Source: Microbacterium candidum (GTDB lineage Bacteria > Actinomycetota > Actinomycetes > Actinomycetales > Microbacteriaceae). From it: a stretch of 64,000 bases of DNA. Below the pieces are notes generated by a model that had not been told where the DNA came from, made no database searches, and saw nothing but the letters and a program-made list of their open reading frames with translations. Below are positions 1 through 8,147 of the stretch, piece after piece. The stretch covers positions 186,001 to 250,000 of the forward strand of contig NZ_JASXSZ010000001.1 of assembly GCF_030315975.1 (NCBI RefSeq), read 5' to 3'. Numbering within the stretch: position 1 is the stretch's first letter; the number at the start of each line of letters is the position of its first letter. Made by a program: the position numbers and the translations under genes.

Positions 1-352
1 CGTCCGGCCCGATCGGGCCCCGGCCGTCGATCGGCCGCCCGAGGCCGTCGAGCACGCGGCCGAGGACGGCGTCGCCGGTCGGCACGAGCATGGGCGCCCC
101 GGCATGCCGGACTCGCGCGCGAGCCGTGATGCCCTCGACCGGGCCGAGGGGCATGCAGCGCGCGGTTCTGCCCTCGACCGCGACGATCTCGGCATCCACC
201 GGCCTGCCGCCCTCCGTGTCGATCCGCACCCGGTCGCCGACGGCGGCGTCCACACCGCGCACCTCGACGCCGAGCCCGACGACGGCCGCGACGACGCCCG
301 AGCGCTCGGGCCGCGCAGCCCCGAGCACCCGCTGCCATGTCGAGGTCGTCAC
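1..352 (-). CDS. fliI: Flagellum-specific ATP synthase FliI, N-terminal part only
   Basis: The reading frame enters from the left edge, so only about the first 117 residues are here. The protein is the export ATPase of the flagellar type III secretion apparatus. The visible part is the beta-barrel N-terminal domain of F1-type ATPases and ends in the typical run GRVLDGLGRPIDG, which precedes the P-loop; the P-loop itself lies outside the window. The start is a GTG whose GTGA overlaps the fliH stop by four bases, the usual sign of translational coupling. The family is certain; the C-terminus cannot be judged. Confidence 0.9.
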   Translation of the reverse strand, partial: MTTSTWQRVLGAARPERSGVVAAVVGLGVEVRGVDAAVGDRVRIDTEGGRPVDAEIVAVEGRTARCMPLGPVEGITARARVRHAGAPMLVPTGDAVLGRVLDGLGRPIDGRGPIGPD

Positions 353-975
353 GCCGTGTCCCCGTCGTCGCCGCGCAGCGCCCCGGCCGCGCGGTCGAGG
401 GCCGCGGCGATCCGCGCATCCACTGCGCCGTCTTCGATCTCGACGATCGCGCCGCCGGGATCGACGTCGGCGGACGAGCTCACCTCGACGCGCGGCAGCA
501 TGCCGTTCGCCCGCAGCGTCTCCACGTCGCGCTCGTTGAAGGAGACGCGCCGCCACGCGGCGACCGGTGTCTGGGCGAGCGCGCGACGCAGCGCATGGGC
601 CGCGGAGCGCGCGGCATCCGACAGCTCCGCATCCAGGATCGTGGTCGAAAGCTCCACGGCCAGCTCTTCGATCCGAGCGGCCGCGACGCCGGACAGCCGG
701 TCGGCGCGCGCGTCGAACTCCGTCCGGGCGCCGTGCAGCGCGACGAGGGCGGAGGAGAGCGCGCGGCGGGCCTCGGCATCCCTGATCCGCTCCCGCTCGC
801 GTTCCACCGCCAGCTCGCGCTGGGCCTCTTCGAGCGCCGCCCTGCGGCCCTCGGCGAACCCGTCCGCGTAGCCGCGCGCACGGGCCCGCGCGGTCTCGTC
901 GCGGATGTCGACGGGCGCGTCGCCGATACGCGGCGCCACGAGCGGCGTGAAGGCGGAGTCGAACACGGCGGTCAT
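349..975 (-). CDS. fliH: Flagellar assembly protein FliH
   Basis: This is the negative regulator and stator-like partner of the FliI export ATPase, acting at the cytoplasmic face of the basal body. The 208-residue protein has the family layout: a variable N-terminus, a long charged, Ala/Arg/Glu-rich helical stretch (roughly residues 25-120) resembling the ATP synthase b/delta stalk, and a C-terminal globular part containing VDPGGAIVEIEDG, the most conserved FliH segment. It is the first gene after promoter element A and overlaps fliI by 4 bp. No strong ribosome binding site is visible before the ATG, so the exact start is less certain than the identity. Confidence 0.9.
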   Translation of the reverse strand: MTAVFDSAFTPLVAPRIGDAPVDIRDETARARARGYADGFAEGRRAALEEAQRELAVERERERIRDAEARRALSSALVALHGARTEFDARADRLSGVAAARIEELAVELSTTILDAELSDAARSAAHALRRALAQTPVAAWRRVSFNERDVETLRANGMLPRVEVSSSADVDPGGAIVEIEDGAVDARIAAALDRAAGALRGDDGDTA

Positions 976-1016
976 CCCGGAGGTAGATCTCGGTGCCGGT
1001 CCCTGGCCAGGTCGAA

Positions 1017-1069
1017 GAGCGATCCGTGCTCGGTGCCGACTATCGCGACACGCGCGGGCGGCGGTAACC
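1017..1069 (-). promoter_or_regulatory. Flagellar promoter/leader element A (for fliHI)
   Basis: Reading the minus strand, GGTTAC (1069-1064), exactly 14 bases, then GTCGCGATAG (1049-1040). It lies between the fliG stop and the fliH start, with GTCGCGA ending 67 bp before the fliH ATG. Identically spaced copies precede flgB and hag. Further downstream GAGCACGGATCGCTC (1031-1017) also matches the flgB leader with one substitution. I infer a flagellar sigma-factor promoter. It does not fit the classic sigma-28 consensus well, apart from a loose resemblance of CGCGATAG to GCCGATAA. Confidence 0.7.
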
Positions 1070-1074
1070 GCGGC

Positions 1075-2178
1075 CTACTCGACGAATTCGTCCTCGTCGT
1101 CGCGCGAGAGCGTGATCTGCTCCGCCGCCTCCATCTCCCGGATGACGCGGACCACCTCCGCGCGCGCCTCGTCGACCTGGCGCATGCGCACGGGCCCGAG
1201 GGTCCGCGTCTCCTCGGCCAGATTCTCGCGGTTGCGCTCGGTCATGTTGCGGTTGACGACCTCGCCGATCTGCTCGTCCGCGCCCTTCAGCGCGAGGGCG
1301 AGCACGCGCAGATCGAGCGTGCGCAGCACGCGCTGGGCGTCGCGGTCTTCGAGGCGCGCGATGTCCGCGAACGTGACCATGCGACTGCGGATGTCCTCCG
1401 CGAGCGCCTGATCGCGCCCCTCGAGGCTCGCGAGCAGCGACTTCTCGAGCGCCGTGTCGGACCGGTTGATGATCTCGACGAGCGGCTGCACCCCGCCGAT
1501 GGCCTCATGCGCGTCGCGGGTCGCGAAGACGCCGGTGCGCGTCCGCAGAGAGTCCGCCACGATCGAGATCGCCTCCTGTGTGGCGGTGCCCATCGTCGCG
1601 ATCGCCTGGGCGACGTCGGTGCGCAAGGGGTCCTGCAGGGCGGCGAGCACCGCCGCGGCGCGATCGGCGCGCAGGTTGGCGAGCACGACGGCGACCGTCG
1701 TGGGAAGCTCGCCCTCGAGGATCGTCGCGAGCTGTGCGGGGTCGGCCGCGTTCAGGAAGTCGAACGACACGGCCCCTTGCGACATGACGCGGCCGACGAT
1801 CCCCACGGCCTTCTCGCGGCCGAACGCCGTCTCGAGGAGACCCGTGGCGAGCTCCTGGCCGCCGCGCGACGGCACCGAGCCGCCCGACGCGATCCGGCGG
1901 AAGTCGCCGAGCGCGCGCGCCGTGGAGGCGACGTCCACCCCGCCGAGCTGCGTGAGCTCGGCGGCCAGCAGCTCCGCACGGGCCTCCCCGAGACGCCGCA
2001 GCACCTCCGCACTCGTCGCGCGGTCCATGTTGAGCAGCACGATGGCGGCCTTGCGCAGGCCGCTCATCGCCGGGACGACGGCGCTCGAAGGCACCGGCTG
2101 CACCGCCGGCGCCGCCGTAGCCGCCGTGGCCGCCGTGGCCGCTGGGACCGTGGTCGACGAGGGGGCGAGCAGGCTCAT
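1075..2178 (-). CDS. fliG: Flagellar motor switch protein FliG
   Basis: FliG is the rotor protein that transmits torque and links the MS ring (FliF) to the C ring. The 367-residue protein carries an unusual Ala/Val/Pro-rich extension over about residues 1-38, then the N-terminal domain (GLRKAAIVLLNMD), the middle domain, and a C-terminal torque domain with the family's LALALKG and LGPVRMRQVDEA motifs. The EHPQ-type motif of the middle domain is replaced by ELPT in this protein. The ATG overlaps the fliF stop (ATGA), and the gene ends its transcription unit just before promoter element A. Confidence 0.96.
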   Translation of the reverse strand: MSLLAPSSTTVPAATAATAATAAPAVQPVPSSAVVPAMSGLRKAAIVLLNMDRATSAEVLRRLGEARAELLAAELTQLGGVDVASTARALGDFRRIASGGSVPSRGGQELATGLLETAFGREKAVGIVGRVMSQGAVSFDFLNAADPAQLATILEGELPTTVAVVLANLRADRAAAVLAALQDPLRTDVAQAIATMGTATQEAISIVADSLRTRTGVFATRDAHEAIGGVQPLVEIINRSDTALEKSLLASLEGRDQALAEDIRSRMVTFADIARLEDRDAQRVLRTLDLRVLALALKGADEQIGEVVNRNMTERNRENLAEETRTLGPVRMRQVDEARAEVVRVIREMEAAEQITLSRDDEDEFVE

Positions 2179-3815
2179 ACCGTCGCCTCGTCCATCAGGC
2201 TCACGAGGGCCACCGCGACGGCCTCGGGGTCCGTCCGCGCGATCTGGTCGATCTCGCGGCGGCGGCGCTCGACGAGCACCTGGTCGGGTTCGGGCTCGGG
2301 CTCCTGGATCTCCAGCACGGCGGTCGGCAGCGCCTTCGGCGGGTCGGATGCGGGCAGCGCCATGGGCTCGGAGAGGGCGCGCAGCGCGCGCAGCTTCTGC
2401 TCCTCGGTCTCGGTCATCGCGCCGAGCGCCTTGAGCGCAGCAGCATCCTCTTCTGCGTCGCGCCTGCGTCGCGAGCGGACCGCGACGAACACGGCAAGGA
2501 TGATGGCGGCCAGCACGATCGCCCCGCCGATGATCGCGGTGCGGACGAGATCGGCCGTGCGCGCGGCGTCCTTCTCCGCCTGCGCGTCCGCGAGCGCCTT
2601 GTCGGCGGTCGCAGCGCCGGCCGTGCTGAAAGGGACGAACTCGACGGTCACCGTGTCGCCGCGTGCGGCGTCGACGCCTGCGGCGTTGGCGACGAGCGCC
2701 TGCACCTGCGCGGCCGTCACGGTGCCGGCGGCGGCCTGGTTGACCGCGATGCTGATGGTCTGGCGCCGCACCTCCCCCGCGGGGGTCACGGTCTTCTCGG
2801 TCGTCTTGTCGACGGCGTTGTTCCGGGTGGCCTCCTCGGACTGGAACGAGCCGGTTCCGTTCGCGCCGCCCGGCACGGCGATGTTGTCGGGGCCGAGCAC
2901 ACCGGTGCCTCCTCCCGCGCCTCCCGTGTAGGTCTCCTTCTTCACCTTCTCGGCCTGACTGAGGTTCCCCCCGGGCGCGGTGTAGGTCTCCTGCATCCGC
3001 TCGGAGGTCGAGTTGGCGACGTCGGCGGCGACCGTGACGGTCGCGTTGCCCGGGCCGACGATGGTCTCGAGCATCTGCCCGACGGCTGCCTCGACCTTCG
3101 TCTCGTACTCGGTCGCCTGCTTCGACGCCTTGCCGGTGAGGCCGGCGCCCGCCGCCGACAGGACCTTGCCCGCCTGGTCGGTGACCGTCACGTCGTCCGG
3201 CTTCATCCCGGGGACGGCCGCGCTGGTCAGGTGCACGATGGCATCCACCTGCTCGTCGCTGAGGGTGCCGCCCTTCTGGGTCTTGATGAACACCGACGCG
3301 GTCGGGTCCTGCTTCTGCGAGACGAAGACGCTCTCCTTCGGAGTGGCGATCTTGACGCTCGCCCCGGTGACGCCGTTCATGGCGCTGATCGTGTTGGCGA
3401 GCTCGCCCTCGATCGCACGCTTGTACGTCACGTCCTGCTGAAACTCGCTGGCGGTCACCCCCATCTTGTCCAGCAGGGTGTAGCCGCCGGTGGTGTCGCC
3501 GGGAAGACCGGCCGCCGCGGCGGTGAGACGCTGCGTGTACACCTGGTCGTCCGGGACGAGGATCGTGGCGCCGCCCTCGGTCAGCTCGTACGGGACACCG
3601 GCGGACTTCAGCTGCTCGACGACGGCCGACGCATCCGTCGCGCTCAGGCCGGTGAACAGCGGGCTCATCTTCGGCTGGGTGATCCACGCGCCGAGCGCGA
3701 TGGCGCCCATGACGAGCAGCGCCACCCCGATGACGGCGATCGTGCGCTGCGGTACGGAGAACCCCGACACGACGCGCTTGACGCGGTCGACGAAGCTGGT
3801 GAGCATGTGCGGCAT
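2175..3815 (-). CDS. fliF: Flagellar MS-ring protein FliF
   Basis: FliF oligomerises in the cytoplasmic membrane to form the MS ring on which the rotor and export gate are built. The 546-residue length is normal. A first transmembrane helix lies at about residues 25-47, the YscJ/FliF ring-building motifs follow (for example LFTGLSATDASAVVEQLK), then a Gly-rich, low-complexity periplasmic region near residues 290-330, and a second transmembrane helix near 435-457 before a cytoplasmic tail that should bind FliG. A second in-frame ATG three codons in is an alternative start. It is separated from fliE by 3 bp and overlaps fliG by 4 bp. Confidence 0.96.
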   Translation of the reverse strand: MPHMLTSFVDRVKRVVSGFSVPQRTIAVIGVALLVMGAIALGAWITQPKMSPLFTGLSATDASAVVEQLKSAGVPYELTEGGATILVPDDQVYTQRLTAAAAGLPGDTTGGYTLLDKMGVTASEFQQDVTYKRAIEGELANTISAMNGVTGASVKIATPKESVFVSQKQDPTASVFIKTQKGGTLSDEQVDAIVHLTSAAVPGMKPDDVTVTDQAGKVLSAAGAGLTGKASKQATEYETKVEAAVGQMLETIVGPGNATVTVAADVANSTSERMQETYTAPGGNLSQAEKVKKETYTGGAGGGTGVLGPDNIAVPGGANGTGSFQSEEATRNNAVDKTTEKTVTPAGEVRRQTISIAVNQAAAGTVTAAQVQALVANAAGVDAARGDTVTVEFVPFSTAGAATADKALADAQAEKDAARTADLVRTAIIGGAIVLAAIILAVFVAVRSRRRRDAEEDAAALKALGAMTETEEQKLRALRALSEPMALPASDPPKALPTAVLEIQEPEPEPDQVLVERRRREIDQIARTDPEAVAVALVSLMDEATV

Positions 3816-3818
3816 CGG

Positions 3819-4160
3819 CTACGCCTGCATCCTCATGATGTCGTTGAAGGCGGCCACGCCCCGGTCGCGCACCGCGACGACGAGGTCGAGGGTGACGGAT
3901 GCGCGCGCGGCGGCGATCGTCGCCTGGTGGATGTCCTCGAGGTTGCCTGTGACGGCCCTGACGGCCAGATCGTTCGCCGTGGACTGCAGCTGCTGCAGGT
4001 TGTCCACCGCACCCGTGAGCGCGGTCGCGAACGGTCCCGCCGACGCGGGGTCGGCGGGGGTCGCGGCTCCGACGGGATCCGCGGCTCCCGCCCGCTCGAA
4101 ACTCAAGGCCGAGAGCGGACTCACTCCCGCCGCCGAGACGGCGTCCACGGGAAGGGACAT
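3819..4160 (-). CDS. fliE: Flagellar hook-basal body protein FliE
   Basis: FliE is the adaptor between the MS ring and the proximal rod. The 113-residue protein shows the conserved C-terminal half: DIHQATIAAARASVTLDL, then VAVRDRG and the terminal DIMRMQA. The N-terminal third is Ala/Pro-rich and poorly conserved, as is usual. The start was chosen at the ATG that overlaps the flgC stop by one base (TGATG). A longer in-frame reading exists but would run through flgC. Confidence 0.93.
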   Translation of the reverse strand: MSLPVDAVSAAGVSPLSALSFERAGAADPVGAATPADPASAGPFATALTGAVDNLQQLQSTANDLAVRAVTGNLEDIHQATIAAARASVTLDLVVAVRDRGVAAFNDIMRMQA

Positions 4161-4552
4161 CAGCTTCGCCCGATCTGGAGCGCGGCTTCGTAACTGGTCT
4201 TGGCGCGGTCGACGACCGCGGCGTTCGCCTGGTAGCCGCGCTGGGCGAGGATGAGCATGCTCATCTGGTCGCCGAGGTCGACGTTCGGGTACTGCACGTA
4301 GCCGTTCGCATCCGCGTACGGATGATCCGGCTCGTAGACGAGCTTGCCCTGCGCCTGCGACTCCACGACCCCGGAGACGTAGACGCCGGGGCTCTGCGTG
4401 CCTTCCGCGACGACGACGTACTTCTCGCGGAACGCGGCCTGCCCGGGAGGCGTCGCAGTGTTCACGTTGGCGATGTTGTCGCTCAGCGCGTCCAGCCACT
4501 TGCGGTGGACGTTCAGGCCCGTGCCGGCGATGCCGATCGCGTCGAAGGTCAT
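4160..4552 (-). CDS. flgC: Flagellar basal-body rod protein FlgC
   Basis: FlgC is a proximal rod subunit exported through the flagellar secretion system. The 130-residue protein carries the rod/hook N-terminal signature (LSDNIANVNTATP, near residues 23-35) and the C-terminal YPNVDLGDQM and LILAQRGYQANAAV helices typical of FlgC. It overlaps flgB by 4 bp and meets fliE at a TGATG junction, so flgB-flgC-fliE-fliF-fliG are almost certainly one translationally coupled operon. Confidence 0.95.
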   Translation of the reverse strand: MTFDAIGIAGTGLNVHRKWLDALSDNIANVNTATPPGQAAFREKYVVVAEGTQSPGVYVSGVVESQAQGKLVYEPDHPYADANGYVQYPNVDLGDQMSMLILAQRGYQANAAVVDRAKTSYEAALQIGRS

Positions 4553-4896
4553 GCCGACGCCTGCCCGATCGCCTTGGTGACCGCCGACGCCTGGGCGCCC
4601 AAGGCCTGCGTGGCGAACTGGTAGCGCAGGACGGTGTCGATGTTCGACAGCGTCTCGGTGTCGAGGTTCACGTTGTTCCCGTTCAGACGCGTCGGCTCGA
4701 GCGACCGCTCGACGCTCGCCTGCGCGGATCCCGACCCGTCGGCGACGGCGGCGCGCAGCGCATCCTCGAACTGGACGCGCTTGGCGTGATACCCGGGGGT
4801 GTTGATGTTCGCGATGTTCTCGGCGATCGAACGCTGTCGCAGGGACAGGCCGTCGAGGGCGCTCGAGAGCGCGGTGGCGGTGACGGATTCGAGCAC
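4549..4896 (-). CDS. flgB: Flagellar basal-body rod protein FlgB
   Basis: FlgB is a proximal rod subunit. The 115-residue protein has the rod-family N-terminal motif NIANINTPGYHAKRVQFED near residues 27-45 and the C-terminal LNGNNVNLDTE and RYQFATQALGAQ segments specific to FlgB. It is the first gene of the rod/MS-ring operon; promoter element B lies 75 bp upstream of its ATG. Confidence 0.95.
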   Translation of the reverse strand: MLESVTATALSSALDGLSLRQRSIAENIANINTPGYHAKRVQFEDALRAAVADGSGSAQASVERSLEPTRLNGNNVNLDTETLSNIDTVLRYQFATQALGAQASAVTKAIGQASA

Positions 4897-4945
4897 GGCT
4901 GCACTCCGGACGTGGGTGGCGAAGCCGATCCGTGGCCGAGGCGTC

Positions 4946-4998
4946 GAGCGATCCCTGCTCTCGGCCGACTATCGCGACAGCACCGCGCCTGCGTAACC
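4946..4998 (-). promoter_or_regulatory. Flagellar promoter/leader element B (for flgB operon)
   Basis: On the minus strand GGTTAC (4998-4993), 14 bases, then GTCGCGATAGTCGGC (4978-4964), followed by GAGCAGGGATCGCTC (4960-4946). It sits in the gap between the small gene at 5002 and the flgB ATG at 4896. The match to element A continues through the leader for about 50 bases, well beyond a minimal promoter, whereas the hag copy shares only the GGTTAC and GTCGCGA boxes. The GAGC...GCTC ends could pair in RNA or bind a protein dimer. Confidence 0.7.
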
Positions 4999-5001
4999 GG
5001 C

Positions 5002-5280
5002 TCAGCCCTCGACGTCGAGATACGCGGGGGCGTCTTCGCGGCCGGACGGAACCCGGCGCAGTGCCGCGAGCTCGCGCGCGACGTTCGCCCGCGAGAGCAC
5101 GAGACCGTTGATCATCGCCTGCTGGCGTGCCAGCACCATGCGCGCGCGCTCCACGATCTCCGCAGGCGGCGGTCCGGGCGGCGGCTGGAACGGCTCGAAG
5201 GACACCTGCTCGTCAGCGGCGTCGAGCGCGCGTTCGAAATCGTCGAGGACGGCGAGCCAGGCGGCGAGGTTCTCCGACAT
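5002..5280 (-). CDS. Small flagellar-locus protein, FliT-position hypothetical
   Basis: A 92-residue acidic protein with a predicted helix (ENLAAWLAVLDDFERALDAA), a short Pro-rich turn near residues 33-40 (PPPGPPPAEI), and a second long helix. There is no signal peptide or membrane segment. It lies 7 bp after fliS and before flgB, the position often taken by the FliD chaperone FliT, and its two-helix character would fit a small export chaperone. That role is inferred from position and shape only; I do not recognise the sequence. Confidence 0.7.
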   Translation of the reverse strand: MSENLAAWLAVLDDFERALDAADEQVSFEPFQPPPGPPPAEIVERARMVLARQQAMINGLVLSRANVARELAALRRVPSGREDAPAYLDVEG

Positions 5281-5287
5281 GGGCGGC

Positions 5288-5710
5288 TCAGGCGAGGGCG
5301 GCGACGGATGCCCCGACCGGGGTCTGCGCGTCGGCGGCGGCGTGCCACGCGTCGCGCAGGGGCGCGACGATGTCGCGGCACTCGGTCGTGGCGGCGCGGT
5401 CGCGCGAGACGTTCGCGACGACCAGTCGGCCGGTGAGATACGTATAGAGGCCACGCAGCTCCGCGGCGCCGTCCCACGCATCCGTCAACGAGGCGCTGAG
5501 CTCGCCCACGATCTGCTGCGCGTGCATGAGGTGGGTTCCCGCGGCGGACCAGAGCCCGGCGTCCTGCGCAGCAGCGGCTCGGTCGACGTCGACGAGCAGC
5601 CGGTCGTACAGCATCGTGACGAGCCGCTCCGGCGAGGCCGATGCGACCTGCTGCTCGAGGTACTGCTGCTTCGCGTGCGCGAGGGATGCGGCGGACATCG
5701 GGGCTCCCAT
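5288..5710 (-). CDS. fliS: Flagellar export chaperone FliS
   Basis: FliS binds the C-terminus of newly made flagellin and keeps it from polymerising in the cytoplasm. The 140-residue protein is an all-helical FliS, with the tell-tale SPERLVTMLYDRLLVDVDRA near residues 27-46 and LTGRLVVANVSRD further on. A second ATG four codons in (MSAAS) is an alternative start. It follows fliD after 3 bp, as expected for a fliD-fliS pair. Confidence 0.93.
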   Translation of the reverse strand: MGAPMSAASLAHAKQQYLEQQVASASPERLVTMLYDRLLVDVDRAAAAQDAGLWSAAGTHLMHAQQIVGELSASLTDAWDGAAELRGLYTYLTGRLVVANVSRDRAATTECRDIVAPLRDAWHAAADAQTPVGASVAALA

Positions 5711-5713
5711 GGG

Positions 5714-7081
5714 TCAGGATGACGCGGACTTGCTGAGGCCGGCGAGCTGAGAGGTGAGCCAGGACGACTGCGACTGGAAGCCCGAGAGCTGCACTTCGAG
5801 GCTCGCGTACGTCCGCTCGAGGGCGGCGCGGCGGTCTTCGAGACGTCGATCCCATTGCGTCACCTGGTCTTTGAGGGTCTTGACCTCGGACTCCTGGCCG
5901 GTGATGCGTCGGGTCAGCATCCCGTCGTACGTGTCGGAGTACTGGCTCGCCGTCTGCGCGACCCGGCCGGCGACCGCGGTGAAGATCGCCTGCGTGCCTT
6001 CGGGGTCCGCCGCCATCGCCTTCCCGAACTTCTCGGAGTCGAAGGACAGCGCGCCGTAGCGGTCGATCGAGATGCCGACGGACGACGGGGAGACCCCGCC
6101 GACGGGGTACTGCACGGCGTTCGCCAACGCGCTGCGCAGCGACCGCACCGTGCTGTCGCCCGTGAACACGCCGAGCGTCGTCTTCTCTCCCGCGGCCGCG
6201 ACCGTGGCCTTCGACCCGTTGTCGATGCGGGTGAGGAGGCTCGCGATGTCCTTGACGAACGACTCGGCCGTCGCGCTCTGGGCCTTGGGGTCGTATGCGA
6301 CCGAGACCGTCACCGGGTCGATGCTCGCTTTCGAGACGGTGACGTCGATGCCCTGGCCGATGCCGGAGAAGGTGTTGCTCGCGCTCGTCAGCGTCTGCTC
6401 GGCCGCGGTGCCTGCGAACAGGCGGATGCGGGCGTCCGCGCCCTGCGCGAGTATCGCCGCACCGGGCTCGGTCGCCATGTCAGGGGCGACGCCGGCGTCG
6501 ACGCCGGCGGCGGAGCCGCGGTACAGCGTGAACGCGGCCGCTCGGCCGGTCGCGGTGGAGGACAGCTGGATGCGGAAGAGCGGATTCCCGGAGGCATCCT
6601 TCCCGCCCGGGACCACGCTCGCGGTGATGCCCGCCTTCGCCGCGTTGACGGCGTTCGCGAACTCGGCGGCCGTCGTTCCGGGCGAGGCGACCTCGGTCTT
6701 CGTGCCGTCGGAGGCGACGAGCGTGAACGTCCCGCCCCACGCGTCGACTCCGGCGGCCGCGGTCACGACCGAGTGGGCGGATGCCACGGCGTCGACGACG
6801 ACGCTCGTCGAGAACGGGCTTGCGGTGGGCCCTGCCGTGACCGTCACACCGTCGGCCGACGATGTCGCGGCGAATGCCGCGAGCGACTGCGCCGATGCGG
6901 CCGTCTTCGCCTTCGCGGCGAGGGCCTGCAGCGAGGCATTGAGCGTCTGCAGATTCCCGATCATCGTGTTGCGATCGGTGATCTTCGCGGTGATCAGGTT
7001 CTTCGGGATCGCCGCCACGTTCATGAGGGAGTCGATGATGTCGGCCGTCTTCAAGCCCGAGACCATGCCGTCGATCTGCAT
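5714..7081 (-). CDS. fliD: Flagellar filament cap protein FliD
   Basis: FliD forms the cap at the filament tip under which flagellin polymerises. At 455 residues it is a compact FliD. The N-terminal signature is MQIDGMVSGLKTADIIDSLM, the centre holds the variable domains, and the C-terminal coiled coil (about residues 385-450) is clear. The ATG at 7081 was chosen because GAGAGGAAAGG sits just upstream and the protein begins exactly at the family start; the frame stays open further upstream but that stretch contains the terminator hairpin. Confidence 0.95.
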   Translation of the reverse strand: MQIDGMVSGLKTADIIDSLMNVAAIPKNLITAKITDRNTMIGNLQTLNASLQALAAKAKTAASAQSLAAFAATSSADGVTVTAGPTASPFSTSVVVDAVASAHSVVTAAAGVDAWGGTFTLVASDGTKTEVASPGTTAAEFANAVNAAKAGITASVVPGGKDASGNPLFRIQLSSTATGRAAAFTLYRGSAAGVDAGVAPDMATEPGAAILAQGADARIRLFAGTAAEQTLTSASNTFSGIGQGIDVTVSKASIDPVTVSVAYDPKAQSATAESFVKDIASLLTRIDNGSKATVAAAGEKTTLGVFTGDSTVRSLRSALANAVQYPVGGVSPSSVGISIDRYGALSFDSEKFGKAMAADPEGTQAIFTAVAGRVAQTASQYSDTYDGMLTRRITGQESEVKTLKDQVTQWDRRLEDRRAALERTYASLEVQLSGFQSQSSWLTSQLAGLSKSASS

Positions 7082-7122
7082 GCCATCGCCTTTCCTCTCG
7101 TGCATCGCGGGTCGGGTGGGAC

Positions 7123-7157
7123 GACGCCCGGGCGGGTGCGCGACCCGCCCGGGCGTC
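7123..7157 (-). terminator. Terminator hairpin between hag and fliD
   Basis: A perfect 15-bp stem (arms 7123-7137 and 7143-7157) with a 5-base loop, nearly all G/C and without a U-run, lies after the flagellin stop and before fliD. It would let flagellin mRNA be made in large excess over fliD-fliS. Between it and hag, a 15-base sequence (ATCGA[A/G]GCTCTGGGG on the plus strand) occurs twice, 34 bp apart (7181 and 7215). Confidence 0.75.
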
Positions 7158-7265
7158 TGTGCGCGTGAGGCACCGGCTGCATCGAAGCTCTGGGGAAGCT
7201 CGGGCGCCGGATGAATCGAGGCTCTGGGGTCCTCGGGGGATTTTCGGCCCCACAACGCGGCTTGA

Positions 7266-8090
7266 TCAGCGGAGCAGCTGCAGAACGCCCTGGCCCGACT
7301 GGTTGGCCTGCGCGAGCATCGCGGTGCCCGCCTGCTGCAGGATGTTCGACGCGGTGTACTTCACCATCTCCGAGGCCATGTCGGTGTCGCGGATGCGGCT
7401 CTTCGCGGCGGACAGGTTCTCGGCCGAGACCTGCAGCGAGTTGATCGTCGACTCGAAGCGGTTCTGCGCGGCACCGAAGCCCGCGCGGGCCGTCGAGACG
7501 TTGTTGATCTGGGTGTCGACCGAGGCGATCGACGTGAGGGCGTTCGCCGCCGACGTGACGTCGAGGCCCTTGATCGTGGCGCCGAGGCCCGAGAAGTCCG
7601 TGAGGGTGACGCCGATCTGGTCCTCGGCGGCGGTCGAGCCCGCACCGACCTGGAACGTCAGGGTGTTGGTGCTGTCGAGCAGCTTGATCCCGTTGAAGTT
7701 CGTGCCGGCGGCGACGCGCGTGAGCTCGTCGCCGAGGGCGTCGATCTCGGTCTTGATGGCCGTGCGCGAATCGACGTTGTTCGAGTCGTTGCCGGCCTGG
7801 ACCGCCAGATCGCGGACGCGCTGCAGGATCGAGTGCACCTCGGTGAGCGCACCTTCAGCGGTCTGGATGACCGAGATGCCGTCCTGGGCGTTGCGCGTGG
7901 CGACGTTCAGTCCGTTGACCTGCGACCGCAGGCCCTCGGAGATCGCGAGCCCTGCGGCGTCGTCTGCGGCGCGGTTGATGCGCAGACCGCTCGACAGCTT
8001 CTCGAGCGACTTCGAGACGTTGTTCTGGTTGGCGGACAGGTTGCGGTACGCGTTGAGCGCTCCGACGTTGGTTGCGATCTGAAGACCCAT
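7266..8090 (-). CDS. hag: Flagellin
   Basis: This is the filament subunit, exported by the flagellar type III system. The 274-residue protein is a short flagellin made almost only of the conserved D0/D1 helices. The N-terminus starts MGLQIATNVGALNAYRNL and contains LSSGLRINRAADDAAGLA; the C-terminus has SRIRDTDMASEM and ends in QSGQGVLQLLR. The surface-exposed central region is only about 90 residues, so no D2/D3 domains. A strong GGAGGT ribosome binding site and promoter element C precede it; a strong hairpin follows. Single gene, probably monocistronic. Confidence 0.97.
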   Translation of the reverse strand: MGLQIATNVGALNAYRNLSANQNNVSKSLEKLSSGLRINRAADDAAGLAISEGLRSQVNGLNVATRNAQDGISVIQTAEGALTEVHSILQRVRDLAVQAGNDSNNVDSRTAIKTEIDALGDELTRVAAGTNFNGIKLLDSTNTLTFQVGAGSTAAEDQIGVTLTDFSGLGATIKGLDVTSAANALTSIASVDTQINNVSTARAGFGAAQNRFESTINSLQVSAENLSAAKSRIRDTDMASEMVKYTASNILQQAGTAMLAQANQSGQGVLQLLR

Positions 8091-8147
8091 GATTACCTCC
8101 GTGGCTGGGGTCGGATGCAGGCCCTTCCGTGGCCCTGCGGAACGTAC

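Noticed and set aside
1041-1069. Classic sigma-28 promoter TAAAGTTT-N11-GCCGATAA
   Set aside because: The -35 does not match, and only part of the -10 (CGATA) resembles the consensus. The three copies agree with each other, not with sigma-28 of enteric bacteria, so I describe them as their own motif.
337-2931. A long plus-strand frame opposite fliH, fliG and fliF
   Set aside because: The minus strand encodes recognisable flagellar proteins over the same span; the plus product is Arg-rich with no fold.
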